The position numbers and the translations under genes were made by a program. Positions 1-7,914 of a stretch of DNA of 36,102 nt are shown piece by piece. Each line of letters opens with the position of its first letter. Position 1 is the stretch's first letter. The notes below the pieces were generated by a model. The model did no database searches. It was not told the DNA's origin and worked only from the letters and a program-made list of their open reading frames with translations. Source of the DNA: Gemmatimonadaceae bacterium (GTDB taxonomy: Bacteria; Gemmatimonadota; Gemmatimonadetes; Gemmatimonadales; Gemmatimonadaceae); the NCBI GenBank assembly GCA_013361935.1, contig JABFXC010000081.1, positions 1-36,102 on the forward strand, given 5' to 3'.

Positions 1-1386
1 GCCGCCGACGAGCGCGCGCACAAGCTGTGGGGCGGCCGCTTCGCGGGGAGCGCGTCGCGCGAGTTCGAGGCGCTCAACAACTCGCTCGCCGTCGACGCGC
101 GCCTCTGGCCCTTCGACATCCAGGGCTCGAAGGCGTGGGCGATCGCCCTCTGGCATGCCGGCGTCCTCACCCTCGACGAGAGCGATCGTATCGTCGCCGG
201 ACTGGACGCCGTCGGGCGGCGGCTCGCCGACGGCGTGACAGCCCTGCCGTCCGACGAGGACGTCCACACGCTCATCGACCGGCTGCTCCACTCCGAGGTC
301 GGCGACGTCGCCTCCAAGCTCCACACGGGGCGGAGCCGCAACGACCAGGTGGCGACCGCGACGCGCCTGTGGGCGATGGACGCCTGCAAGCGCGTCGACG
401 CCGCGATCCGCGATCTGCAGCATGCGCTGCTCGAGCGCGCGGAGTCGAACGTCAGCACGCTCATGCCCGGCTACACGCACATGCAGCGTGCGCAGCCCGT
501 GAGCGTCGCGCACTGGCTCCTCGCGCACTTCTGGCCGCTCCAGCGCGATCGCACGCGTGTGTCGAACGCGCTCGCCGGCGCGAGCGTCCTTCCGTTAGGC
601 AGCGGCGCGCTCGCCGGCTCCGGCTTCCCGGTCTCGCGCGCGCTCCTCCAGGGCACCCTCGGCTTCTCCGATCGCGCCCGCAACAGCATCGACGCGGTGA
701 GCGATCGCGACTTCGTGGCCGAGCTGCTCTTCGCGCTCACGCTCAACGCCACGCACATCTCGCGCATGGCGGAGGACCTCATCGTCTTCGGTACCAGCGA
801 GTTCGGCTTCGTCCGCTTCGGCGACGCCTTCTCCAGCGGCTCGAGCATGATGCCGCAGAAGCGCAATCCCGATGCGCTCGAGCTCGCGCGTGCCGCGGCG
901 GCGCGCCGGCTCGGGGAGCTGACGAGCATGCTCGCGCTCCTCAAGGGGCTGCCGTCCGGCTACAACAAGGATCTGCAGGAGGACAAGGCGATCCTCTTCG
1001 GCGCGGTCGACGCGGCGCTGCTCGTGATCCCGGCCGTCGCCGGCACGGTGCGCGACCTGCGATTCCAGGGCAGCCGCATGTCGGCGGCCGTCGACCCGTC
1101 GATGATGGCCACCGACCTCGCCGACTTCCTCGTCGAGCATGGCGCGACTTTCCGCGAGGCGCACGCCGTCGTCGGCAGCCTCGCGCGCCGCGCGGAGGAG
1201 CAGGAGGTTCCCCTCAGCGGCCTCCCCGCCTCCGCCTATCGTGACGCGCACCCCGCGCTCGGCGACGACGCGCGGGAAGCGCTCGATCCTCGCCGCTCCG
1301 TCGCCCGCCGCGAGGTCGACTGCGGCACCGGCCCGCGAGCGGTCGCCGAGCAGCTCGCCGCGGCGAGGGCGGCGGTGCGCGCGTAG
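1..1386 (+). CDS. argH: Argininosuccinate lyase, 5' end cut by window
   Basis: The last enzyme of arginine synthesis; it cleaves argininosuccinate to arginine and fumarate in the cytoplasm. The frame is open from base 1 and gives 461 residues, so only a few N-terminal residues are missing (the family is usually about 460-470). Visible landmarks are the N-terminal KLWGGRF block, the TGRSRNDQVAT segment, the PGYTHMQRAQP segment, and the fumarase/aspartase-superfamily signature GSSMMPQKRNPD (near residue 280) with its mobile-loop serines. The end GYNKDLQEDK also fits. A TTA leucine codon at 595-597 falls inside a CGTTAGGC octamer that recurs through the window. The gene converges on the M48 protease gene, with a palindrome and a tandem repeat between them. 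Identification is secure; the start is not visible. Confidence 0.97.
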   Translation, partial: AADERAHKLWGGRFAGSASREFEALNNSLAVDARLWPFDIQGSKAWAIALWHAGVLTLDESDRIVAGLDAVGRRLADGVTALPSDEDVHTLIDRLLHSEVGDVASKLHTGRSRNDQVATATRLWAMDACKRVDAAIRDLQHALLERAESNVSTLMPGYTHMQRAQPVSVAHWLLAHFWPLQRDRTRVSNALAGASVLPLGSGALAGSGFPVSRALLQGTLGFSDRARNSIDAVSDRDFVAELLFALTLNATHISRMAEDLIVFGTSEFGFVRFGDAFSSGSSMMPQKRNPDALELARAAAARRLGELTSMLALLKGLPSGYNKDLQEDKAILFGAVDAALLVIPAVAGTVRDLRFQGSRMSAAVDPSMMATDLADFLVEHGATFREAHAVVGSLARRAEEQEVPLSGLPASAYRDAHPALGDDAREALDPRRSVARREVDCGTGPRAVAEQLAAARAAVRA

Positions 1387-1400
1387 CGAAGAAGGGGTCA

Positions 1401-1449
1401 GGGCCGGGCGGAAGGAACGGCGTTTACCGCAGTTCCTTCCGCCCGGCCC
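1401..1449. repeat. Dispersed palindromic repeat, copy A
   Basis: A perfect 18-bp inverted repeat (arms 1401-1418 and 1432-1449) encloses a 13-nt loop. The 37-bp core 1407-1443, read on the minus strand, matches 33 of 37 positions of a second palindrome at 9248-9284. It lies between convergent argH and the M48 protease gene and could act as a bidirectional terminator, but there is no T-run. Finding two related copies favours a REP-like dispersed element. Confidence 0.85.
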
Positions 1450-1450
1450 C

Positions 1451-1538
1451 GTACTCCCCTACTCCCGTACTCCCGTACTCCCGTACTCCCGTACTCCCGT
1501 ACTCCCGTACTCCCGTACTCCCGTACTCCCGTACTCCC
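1451..1538. repeat. Tandem repeat, 11 copies of GTACTCCC
   Basis: Eleven head-to-tail 8-bp units run from 1451 to 1538. Ten are identical and the second starts with C instead of G. The array begins one base after palindrome copy A and ends a few bases before the stop of the M48 protease gene (1545). It is intergenic and a likely variable-number locus. Confidence 0.95.
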
Positions 1539-1544
1539 GGCAGT

Positions 1545-2354
1545 TCAGTTACGGTTCGCCTGTGTCGGCGACGGGGGCAGCGACTTCAGGCGCGCCACGA
1601 ACTGATGGTAGAGCTGCGTGTCCTTCGTCAGCGACCGGAGGAGGGCCGGATCATAGGTGTTGATCGTCGCCTGCGTCGCCTGGATGCGGTCCTCCTCCAT
1701 CGGGTGCGACGCGAACCAGCCCGACACGGCGTCCGGCTTGGTGCGCCGCTCGTCCAGAAGCTTCTGGAAGAGGCTCGGCATCCCCTCCGGGCTGATCCCC
1801 GCGCGCACGACGTTCTTGATCCTTTCCTGATCGGCCTCCGCTTCGTCCTCGCGGCTGAACTTCGCGAACACCGCCGCGCCGCCGATGTTGATCGCCGCGG
1901 CTGCCGCCTGGCTGTTGCAGACGCTCGTCAGCACGCAGGCGACGTTCACGCCAAGGCTCGCGGCGTTCTGCTTCTCCATCTGCTTCACCGAGTGTCGCTT
2001 CACGACGTGGCCGATCTCGTGGCCCATCGCGCCCGCCAGCTCGTCCATCCGATCGGTGCGCTCGATGAGCCCGCGATTGACGTAGATGTAGCCGCCCGGC
2101 ACGGCGAAGGCGTTCACCTCCGGGCTGTCCACGATGTAGAAGTGCCAGTCGAGGTTCCGCGAATCGGCGAGCTTCGAGATCGAGTCGCCGAGCACGTTGA
2201 TGTAGCGGTTCAGCTCCGCATCCTGGACGAGCGGTAGCTGAGCGTTGATCTCCTGGGCATATTGCTGCCCCATCTGCACTTCCTGCTGCTGCGAGATCGC
2301 GCAGCCGGCGAGTGTGAAGGCCAGCGCGAGCCCGGCAAATCCGTTGCGTCGCAT
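1545..2354 (-). CDS. M48-family metalloprotease, predicted lipoprotein
   Basis: A 269-residue zinc metalloprotease of the M48 (BepA/LoiP/YggG-like) group, probably acting on envelope proteins at the periplasmic face. The signal peptide ends in the lipobox LAGC (Cys18). The zinc motif HEIGH is at residues 112-116 inside GAMGHEIGHVVKRH, the glutamate-rich third-ligand helix EDEAEAD is at 169-175, and the SHP motif typical of the family is at 217-219. An in-frame ATG exists 48 bases upstream, but the start at 2354 is preferred because AGGAGA sits 5-10 bases before it and the signal peptide then begins cleanly with MRRNGF. It is divergent from the RNA methyltransferase gene, with only 72 bp between the starts. 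The substrate is unknown. Confidence 0.93.
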   Translation of the reverse strand: MRRNGFAGLALAFTLAGCAISQQQEVQMGQQYAQEINAQLPLVQDAELNRYINVLGDSISKLADSRNLDWHFYIVDSPEVNAFAVPGGYIYVNRGLIERTDRMDELAGAMGHEIGHVVKRHSVKQMEKQNAASLGVNVACVLTSVCNSQAAAAAINIGGAAVFAKFSREDEAEADQERIKNVVRAGISPEGMPSLFQKLLDERRTKPDAVSGWFASHPMEEDRIQATQATINTYDPALLRSLTKDTQLYHQFVARLKSLPPSPTQANRN

Positions 2355-2426
2355 GCGTTCTCCTGACGGTGTGAGAGCGAGTGACGTCATGGCAAGAGCC
2401 ATTCCATACCCGACGATCCTAAAACC

Positions 2427-3188
2427 TTGAAGCTCCTCACCTTAGCGCGGGACCCCCGTCGCAGGAAGGCGCGCGCGCGCGCGCGCCTCTTCGTCGCCGA
2501 AGGCGTGCGAAGCGTCGAGGAGCTGCTTCGCTCGAACGTCCGCGTGCGCGGGGTGCTCACCGCGCCGCAGCTCGCCGCGGCGCCCCGCGGCTCCGTCCTG
2601 CTCGAGAGCCTCGCCGCTCGATCCGATGTCGAGCAGGTCGCCCTTTCGGAGCAGGAGTTCGCCTCGGCCGCGGAGACCGAGTCACCGCAGGGGGTGCTCG
2701 CGGTCGCCGAGATTCCCGATCGGTCGCTGGCCGCCTTCGACCACGTGTCTCCGCTCACACTGCTGGTGCTCGACGCCGTGCAGGACCCGGGAAACGTCGG
2801 AACCATCGTCAGAACAGCGGCCGCGCTCGGCGCCTCGGCGACGGTCGCGCTCCCGGGCACTGTTGACCTCTGGAACGCCAAGGTCGTCCGTAGCGGGATG
2901 GGTGCACACTTCAATCATCCCGCCTTCCATTGTACCGCCGACCAGCTCGCGGCGTTCCTCGACTCGACGGGGACGGAGCTCTGGGCAGCGGATGCGCGAG
3001 GCGCGCCGGTCGGCGCGCGCGCGCGGCCGGCGCGCCTCGCGCTCGCCGTCGGGAATGAAGGGAGTGGGCTCACCGAAGCGACGCGCTCGCGGGCTCGCGC
3101 GCTCGTCGCCCTTCCCATCGCCGACACGGTCGAGTCGCTGAACGTGGCCGTGGCGACGGGCATCCTTCTCTTCGCTCTCCGATCCTGA
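2427..3188 (+). CDS. SpoU/TrmH-family RNA 2'-O-methyltransferase
   Basis: A 253-residue SPOUT methyltransferase that transfers methyl from SAM to a ribose 2'-OH of rRNA or tRNA. The N-terminal part looks like the substrate-binding domain (EGVRSVEELL near residues 25-34). All three SpoU motifs are present: NVGTIVRTAAALG (123-135), RSGMGAHF (155-162), and GNEGSGL (209-215) followed by SLNVAVATGILLF (237-249). The start is TTG at 2427 with no clear ribosome-binding site; no better in-frame start is evident. Codons 14-20 lie in an 18-bp GC-dinucleotide run (2469-2486). The stop and the next gene's start overlap in TGATG, suggesting coupled translation with the prepilin peptidase. Target nucleotide unknown; RlmB-like or TsnR-like roles are both possible. 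Confidence 0.92.
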   Translation: MKLLTLARDPRRRKARARARLFVAEGVRSVEELLRSNVRVRGVLTAPQLAAAPRGSVLLESLAARSDVEQVALSEQEFASAAETESPQGVLAVAEIPDRSLAAFDHVSPLTLLVLDAVQDPGNVGTIVRTAAALGASATVALPGTVDLWNAKVVRSGMGAHFNHPAFHCTADQLAAFLDSTGTELWAADARGAPVGARARPARLALAVGNEGSGLTEATRSRARALVALPIADTVESLNVAVATGILLFALRS

Positions 3189-3994
3189 TGCGCGGCTTCG
3201 TCCTCGCGTACGCGACCTTCATCGGCGCCTCCGTCGGCTCGTTCCTGAACGTCTGCATCACGCGCTGGCCGGAGAAGCTCTCCGTCGTCCGGCCGCGCTC
3301 CCGCTGCCCGCGCTGCGAGCGCGGCATCGCCTGGTACGACAACGTCCCGGTCGTCAGCTGGCTCGTGCTGCGCGGCCGCTGCCGCGGATGCTCGCTCCCG
3401 ATCTCACCGCTCTATCCAGCGGTCGAGCTCACGACGGCGCTCATCTGGCTGGCGAGCGCGTACTGGTTCGGCGCGACGTTCCTCGGGCTGCGCGTCGCCG
3501 TCTTCGCGACGCTCCTGCTCGGAGTCGCGGTCACCGATCTGCGCACGTACACCATACCCGACGGGTTCACCGTCACGGGCCTGCTCTTTCTCCTCGTGGC
3601 GTCGTTCGTCGGGCTCTTCGTCGACGCGCAGTATCCATTCGTCGGTCCCTTCGCCGCCATCCTTGGCGCGTGCACCGGAGCGGGGGCGATCGCCATCGTC
3701 GGCTGGCTCGGCGAGGCCGCGCTGAAGCGCGAGGCGATGGGATTCGGCGACGTCACGCTCATGGCATTCATCGGCGCAGCGATCGGTCCCGAGCTCTCGC
3801 TGCTCACCGTCTTCGTCGGCGCGACGCTCGGCGCCGTCGCGTTCATCGTGATCGTGATGCCGCTCGCGAAGCTGCGGAAGCGCGAGATGCCGCAGGTTCC
3901 CTTCGGGGTGTTCCTTGCGCCCGCGGCGCTCGTTACGCTTCTCTACGGTCGACGCCTGATCGACCTGTACCTCGAGTATCTCGCCCGCGCCTGA
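3188..3994 (+). CDS. pilD: Prepilin peptidase / N-methyltransferase (A24 family)
   Basis: A 268-residue inner-membrane aspartic protease that cleaves the leader of type IV pilins or type II pseudopilins, and in full-length forms methylates the new N-terminus. An N-terminal membrane helix holds the GSFLNV motif (17-22). A four-cysteine zinc knuckle follows (CPRC 40-43, CRGC 65-68), typical of the methyltransferase-bearing form. Catalytic aspartates are D117 (VTDLRT) and D188 (GFGDV). Several more hydrophobic segments span 80-260. The ATG at 3188 overlaps the upstream stop by one base. No pilin or secretion genes are in the window, so the enzyme must serve distant substrates. Confidence 0.94.
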   Translation: MRGFVLAYATFIGASVGSFLNVCITRWPEKLSVVRPRSRCPRCERGIAWYDNVPVVSWLVLRGRCRGCSLPISPLYPAVELTTALIWLASAYWFGATFLGLRVAVFATLLLGVAVTDLRTYTIPDGFTVTGLLFLLVASFVGLFVDAQYPFVGPFAAILGACTGAGAIAIVGWLGEAALKREAMGFGDVTLMAFIGAAIGPELSLLTVFVGATLGAVAFIVIVMPLAKLRKREMPQVPFGVFLAPAALVTLLYGRRLIDLYLEYLARA

Positions 3995-4016
3995 ACTCTC
4001 CGTCCCGAAAAACCCG

Positions 4017-5285
4017 ATGCTCCGCACGACGCTCGCCTGCCTCACGCTCGCCGCGATCGCCACGACGGTCGCCTGCCGCGGCCGCGACGCCGGCGCGGGG
4101 AATGGGCCTTACGCGCGTGAGGTCGCCGACGCGATCCCGCGCATCGAGGCGGTGACGAAGCTGAAGTTCAAGACGCCGCCGAAGGTCGAGGAGCGGAGCA
4201 AGGAGCAGGTTCGCGCCTTCCTCGAGAAGCAGTTCGACCAGCAGGCGCCCGCGGCGCAGATGGCCGGGGAAGAGAAGGCGCTGCAGCTGCTCGGGCTGAT
4301 CCCCGACACGATGCACCTGCGGCCCTTCATGCTCGATCTCCTCACCGAGCAGATCGTCGGCTACTACGATCCGAAGCCGAAGGTACTCTACGTCGTGAAG
4401 GGCGCGAATCAGGACCTCGTCAACGTCACGGTGACGCACGAGCTGGTGCACGCGCTGCAGGATCAGTACGTCAACCTGGACTCGATCCAGAACGCCAACG
4501 ACGACGACTCCGACCGCAAGCTCGCCGCGGCGGCGCTCATCGAGGGCCACGCGACGTACGAGCAGCTCCAGATCTCCACCGGGGGCACCTTCGATCCCGA
4601 TCGGCTCGGCGGCTGGGCGGGGATCCGCCAGGCGCTTCGACAGCAGCAGGCGCAGCTTCCGAAGTTCTCCGCCGCCCCGCTATACGTCCAGGAGACGCTG
4701 CTCTTTCCGTATCTGAGCGGCGCGGAGTTCGTGCGCAGAGCCCTCCAGCGCGACTCGACCGCGTCGCCTCTCGCGCGCTTTCCCGAGTCGACGGAGCAGG
4801 TGATGTTCCCCGCGGCGTTCGAGTCGAACCCGCCGGACGCGCCGACCGCGGTGACGCTCCCCGCGCCGCGCGGCGCGACGCGCGTGCACGACGACGTGCT
4901 CGGCGAGTTCGGGGCGCGCCTGTTCCTGTACGAGCACTTCCGCGATCAGGCGGCGGCGATCCGCGGCGCCGCGGGATGGGACGGCGACCGGTACATGGTC
5001 GTGCACGACTCCCGCGGGGACGGGATCGTCTGGCTCACGGTCTGGGACACGCCGCTCGACGCCGGCGAGTTCGGCGACGTCGTCAAGCAGGGAATCAAGC
5101 GCCGCTTCGGCGGGCCGCGGGAGACGTCGATCCCCGGTGGAAGCGAGTTCGCCGCCGGCGCGCGAGTCGTTCGCGTCACCGGCGGCGAGATGGGCGGCCG
5201 TACCTGGGTGCTCTACGTCGACGTGCCCGCGGGTTCGCCGCGCGACATCGTCGACCTGTCCGCGGTCAGGCTTCGCCAGCCTTGA
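4017..5285 (+). CDS. Uncharacterised HExxH metallopeptidase, predicted lipoprotein
   Basis: A 422-residue protein with an export signal ending TTVAC (Cys20, a weak lipobox because position -3 is Thr). The sequence VTHELVHALQDQ puts a zinc-protease HExxH motif at 141-145, and LIEGHAT at 174-180 supplies a plausible third ligand, Glu176, about 30 residues later, as in gluzincins. A YYDP element (117-120) precedes the motif, as in small archaeal-type or ImmA-like peptidases. The C-terminal half (about 200-422) has no motif I recognise. It starts 22 bp after the prepilin peptidase stop, so it is probably in the same operon, with no strong ribosome-binding site. Its last 20 bp overlap the 3' end of lon on the opposite strand. 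I cannot name the family; a metal-dependent hydrolase is the best reading. Confidence 0.8.
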   Translation: MLRTTLACLTLAAIATTVACRGRDAGAGNGPYAREVADAIPRIEAVTKLKFKTPPKVEERSKEQVRAFLEKQFDQQAPAAQMAGEEKALQLLGLIPDTMHLRPFMLDLLTEQIVGYYDPKPKVLYVVKGANQDLVNVTVTHELVHALQDQYVNLDSIQNANDDDSDRKLAAAALIEGHATYEQLQISTGGTFDPDRLGGWAGIRQALRQQQAQLPKFSAAPLYVQETLLFPYLSGAEFVRRALQRDSTASPLARFPESTEQVMFPAAFESNPPDAPTAVTLPAPRGATRVHDDVLGEFGARLFLYEHFRDQAAAIRGAAGWDGDRYMVVHDSRGDGIVWLTVWDTPLDAGEFGDVVKQGIKRRFGGPRETSIPGGSEFAAGARVVRVTGGEMGGRTWVLYVDVPAGSPRDIVDLSAVRLRQP

Positions 5286-7767
5286 CGGGCTCCGGGCGCT
5301 CGATGTGAACCTCGCGCGCCCCGTTCCCGGCGGCGTCGCCTAACGGCGCCGTCACCGCCTCGCTTCCGGTCCCCGGCACCGCGACGTCGGCCAGCCCGCC
5401 CTCCGGGTGCGGCAGCAGCGCGATCCGCAGCACCTCGTCCATCTTCTCGACGAACATGAAGCGCACGTGCTGGCGAACCTCGTCCGGCACGTCGCGCAGG
5501 TCCTTCTCGTTCGCCTTCGGCATGATGAGCTCGCGGATGCCCGCGCGATAGGCGGCGAGCACCTTCTCCTTCACGCCGCCGATCTCGAGCACGCGCCCGC
5601 GCAGCGTCACCTCGCCGGTCATCGCCAGGTCGCGGCGCACCGGACGGCGACTGAGCACGCTGGCGATCGCGAGCGTCAGCGTGATCCCCGCGCTCGGCCC
5701 GTCCTTCGGAATCGCGCCGGCGGGGAGATGGATGTGGATGTCGCTCTCCCGGAACTCCTTGTCGTCGATGCCGAGCTGCGCGGCGCGCGAGCGCACATAG
5801 CTCAGCGCCGCGTCCACCGACTCGCGCATCACGTCGCCGAGCTGGCCGGTCACCGTCAGGCGCCCGCTGCCCGGCATGCGCAGCGACTCGATGGTCATCA
5901 GCTCGCCGCCGGTCGCGGTCCACGCGAGGCCGGTGACGACGCCGATCTCCGGCTCCTTCTCCGCCTCTTCGACCTGGTAGCGCGGCACGCCGAGCACCTC
6001 GCTCACCTTGTCGATGTCGATCACCCACGCGCCTTCCTCGCCGTCCGCCTTCTTGCGCGCCCGCTTGCGCATGATCGCCGCGAGGTTCCGCTCGAAGTTG
6101 CGGAGTCCCGCCTCGCGCGAGTAGCGGCTCGAGATGTAGCCGAGCGATTCGTCGGTGAACTGGATGTCCTTGTCGGTGATGCCGTGCTCCTCGAGCAGTC
6201 GCGGGAGCAGGTAGCGCCACGCGATCTCGACCTTCTCCTCGATCGTGTAGCCGGCGATCCGGATGACCTCCATGCGGTCGCGCAGCGGCGCCGGGATGTC
6301 GAACAGGTTGTTCGCCGTGCAGATGAAGAGCACGCCCGAGAGGTCGACCGGCAGGTTCAGGTAGTGATCGACGAACTCGTCGTTCTGCGACGGGTCGAGC
6401 ACCTCGAGCATCGCTGCCGTCGGATCGCCCGAAGGGCCGCCGTGCGACATCTTGTCGATCTCGTCGATCATGAACACCGGGTCCTTCACGCCTACCCGCC
6501 GCAACGCCTGCACGAGCAGTCCCGGCATCGCGCCGACGTACGTGCGCCGGTGGCCGCGGATCTCCGCCTCGTCGCGGACGCCGCCCACCGAGATGCGATA
6601 GAACTCGCGCCCGATCGACGTCGCGATCGCCTCGCCCAGCGAGGTCTTGCCGGTGCCCGGCGGTCCGACGAAGCAGAGGATCGGTCCGTGCGGATCGCCG
6701 CCGCGCAGTTTGCGCACGGCGAGGAACTCGATGATCCGCTCCTTCGCCTCGCCCAGCCCGTAGTGCCGCGAGTCCAGCGCCTCCTGCACCTTCGCCAGCG
6801 AGATGTCGTCGTCCCCCGAGCGCTTGTGCCAGGGCAGGGCGAGGATCCAGTCGAGATACGTGCGGATCACCTGGTACTCGCTCGACGCGGGGGAGAGCAT
6901 CCGCATGCGCTCCGTCTCCCGCTTCGCCTCCGCGAGCACCTTCTCGGGGAGCTTCGCCTCCTCGATCTTCCGCAGGATCTCCGACGCTTCCTTGTCGCCC
7001 GGATCGGTCTCGCCGAGCTCCGCCTGGATCGCCCGCAGCTGCTGGCGCAGGTAGAACTCGCGCTGGTGCTGCTCGATCTTGATCTCGGTCTGGCGCTTGA
7101 CGTCCTCCATCACGCGCGCGCGCGCAACTTCGCGCTCCAGGCGGTTGAGGATGAAGCGAAGCCGCTGGCCGACGTCGAGCCGCTGCAGCACCTCGTCCTT
7201 GTCCGAGATGCGGAAGTTCATGTTCGTCGCCGCGAGATCGGCGAAGCGCCCGGGATCCGAGATGTTCATCTTCAGGATCGCCGGCACCTCGTCGGGGATG
7301 CGGTCGACGAGATCGGCGAGCGTCTCCGCCGCGGCGACGATCCGCGAGACGAGGTCGTCCACCTCGTTCGCGTCCGCGGACGTCTCCTTCGCCGGACGGA
7401 TCACGGCGATCGGATAGGGGTTGTCCTGCTCGATGTCGTCGACGACGATGCGGCGCAGCCCCTGGAGGGTGATCTGCACCGTGTCCCCGGGAAGGTTGAT
7501 CCGCTCGTGCACGCGCGCCGCGACTCCGACGCGACCGATGAACCGCTTCGTGTCGACGGGCTCGTCATGATCGCCCGTCGCGACGACCAGCGCGACGACG
7601 AGACCCGGCTCCTCGTGGTCGCGGAGGAGGGACAGGTTCTCCGGCGCCCCCATCTGCACGGCGATGGTGCCGAGCGGATAGACGATCGTCGACCGAAGCG
7701 CCATCAGCGGCAGCGTCGGCGGGAGCTCGGACTTGAGGATTTCTTCCTTGCGTTGGGCTTTTGCCAT
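5266..7767 (-). CDS. lon: ATP-dependent protease Lon
   Basis: An 833-residue cytoplasmic AAA+ serine protease that degrades misfolded and regulatory proteins. The N-terminal substrate domain starts around [15 protein letters not shown], a coiled linker follows, then the AAA+ module with Walker A GPPGTGKT (Lys374) and Walker B FMIDEID, and finally the protease domain with catalytic Ser692 in KDGPSAGIT and Lys735, spaced 43 residues apart as in E. coli Lon. Length is slightly above the usual 780-820. The start ATG at 7767 gives [10 protein letters not shown]; the frame stays open 63 bases further upstream but that extension looks non-coding. The C-terminal tail after the protease domain is low-complexity and contains a TTA codon within a CGTTAGGC octamer (5338-5345). 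It overlaps the convergent HExxH gene by 20 bp. Confidence 0.97.
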   Translation of the reverse strand: MAKAQRKEEILKSELPPTLPLMALRSTIVYPLGTIAVQMGAPENLSLLRDHEEPGLVVALVVATGDHDEPVDTKRFIGRVGVAARVHERINLPGDTVQITLQGLRRIVVDDIEQDNPYPIAVIRPAKETSADANEVDDLVSRIVAAAETLADLVDRIPDEVPAILKMNISDPGRFADLAATNMNFRISDKDEVLQRLDVGQRLRFILNRLEREVARARVMEDVKRQTEIKIEQHQREFYLRQQLRAIQAELGETDPGDKEASEILRKIEEAKLPEKVLAEAKRETERMRMLSPASSEYQVIRTYLDWILALPWHKRSGDDDISLAKVQEALDSRHYGLGEAKERIIEFLAVRKLRGGDPHGPILCFVGPPGTGKTSLGEAIATSIGREFYRISVGGVRDEAEIRGHRRTYVGAMPGLLVQALRRVGVKDPVFMIDEIDKMSHGGPSGDPTAAMLEVLDPSQNDEFVDHYLNLPVDLSGVLFICTANNLFDIPAPLRDRMEVIRIAGYTIEEKVEIAWRYLLPRLLEEHGITDKDIQFTDESLGYISSRYSREAGLRNFERNLAAIMRKRARKKADGEEGAWVIDIDKVSEVLGVPRYQVEEAEKEPEIGVVTGLAWTATGGELMTIESLRMPGSGRLTVTGQLGDVMRESVDAALSYVRSRAAQLGIDDKEFRESDIHIHLPAGAIPKDGPSAGITLTLAIASVLSRRPVRRDLAMTGEVTLRGRVLEIGGVKEKVLAAYRAGIRELIMPKANEKDLRDVPDEVRQHVRFMFVEKMDEVLRIALLPHPEGGLADVAVPGTGSEAVTAPLGDAAGNGAREVHIERPEPVKAGEA

Positions 7768-7877
7768 GGAGCGGTGCGTCGGTGCTCGAGGTGGCTGACG
7801 CCAAGAGGGCGGGGAGCGTCTTTGACGCACGCCGCGGGCCCGGAGTAACCAGGCTGTGCCCGCTCGCGACGCGCGCC

Positions 7878-7906
7878 TTGAACGGAAGTCTAATCGCGGC
7901 TACGTT
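7878..7906 (+). promoter_or_regulatory. Sigma-70-like promoter of ffh
   Basis: TTGAAC (7878-7883), a 17-bp spacer, and TACGTT (7901-7906). Transcription would begin near 7912-7914, almost exactly at the ffh ATG (7915), which implies a leaderless or nearly leaderless mRNA. Confidence 0.6.
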
Positions 7907-7914
7907 TAAGGGCT

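Noticed and set aside
1451..1538. Could the repeat be a CRISPR array?
   Set aside because: Units are 8 bp and contiguous with no spacers, and no cas genes are present.
5407..7848. An 813-codon open frame antisense to lon
   Set aside because: It is a by-product of high GC: no start signal, Arg/Leu/Ala/His-biased composition, no motif, and lon on the other strand is complete.
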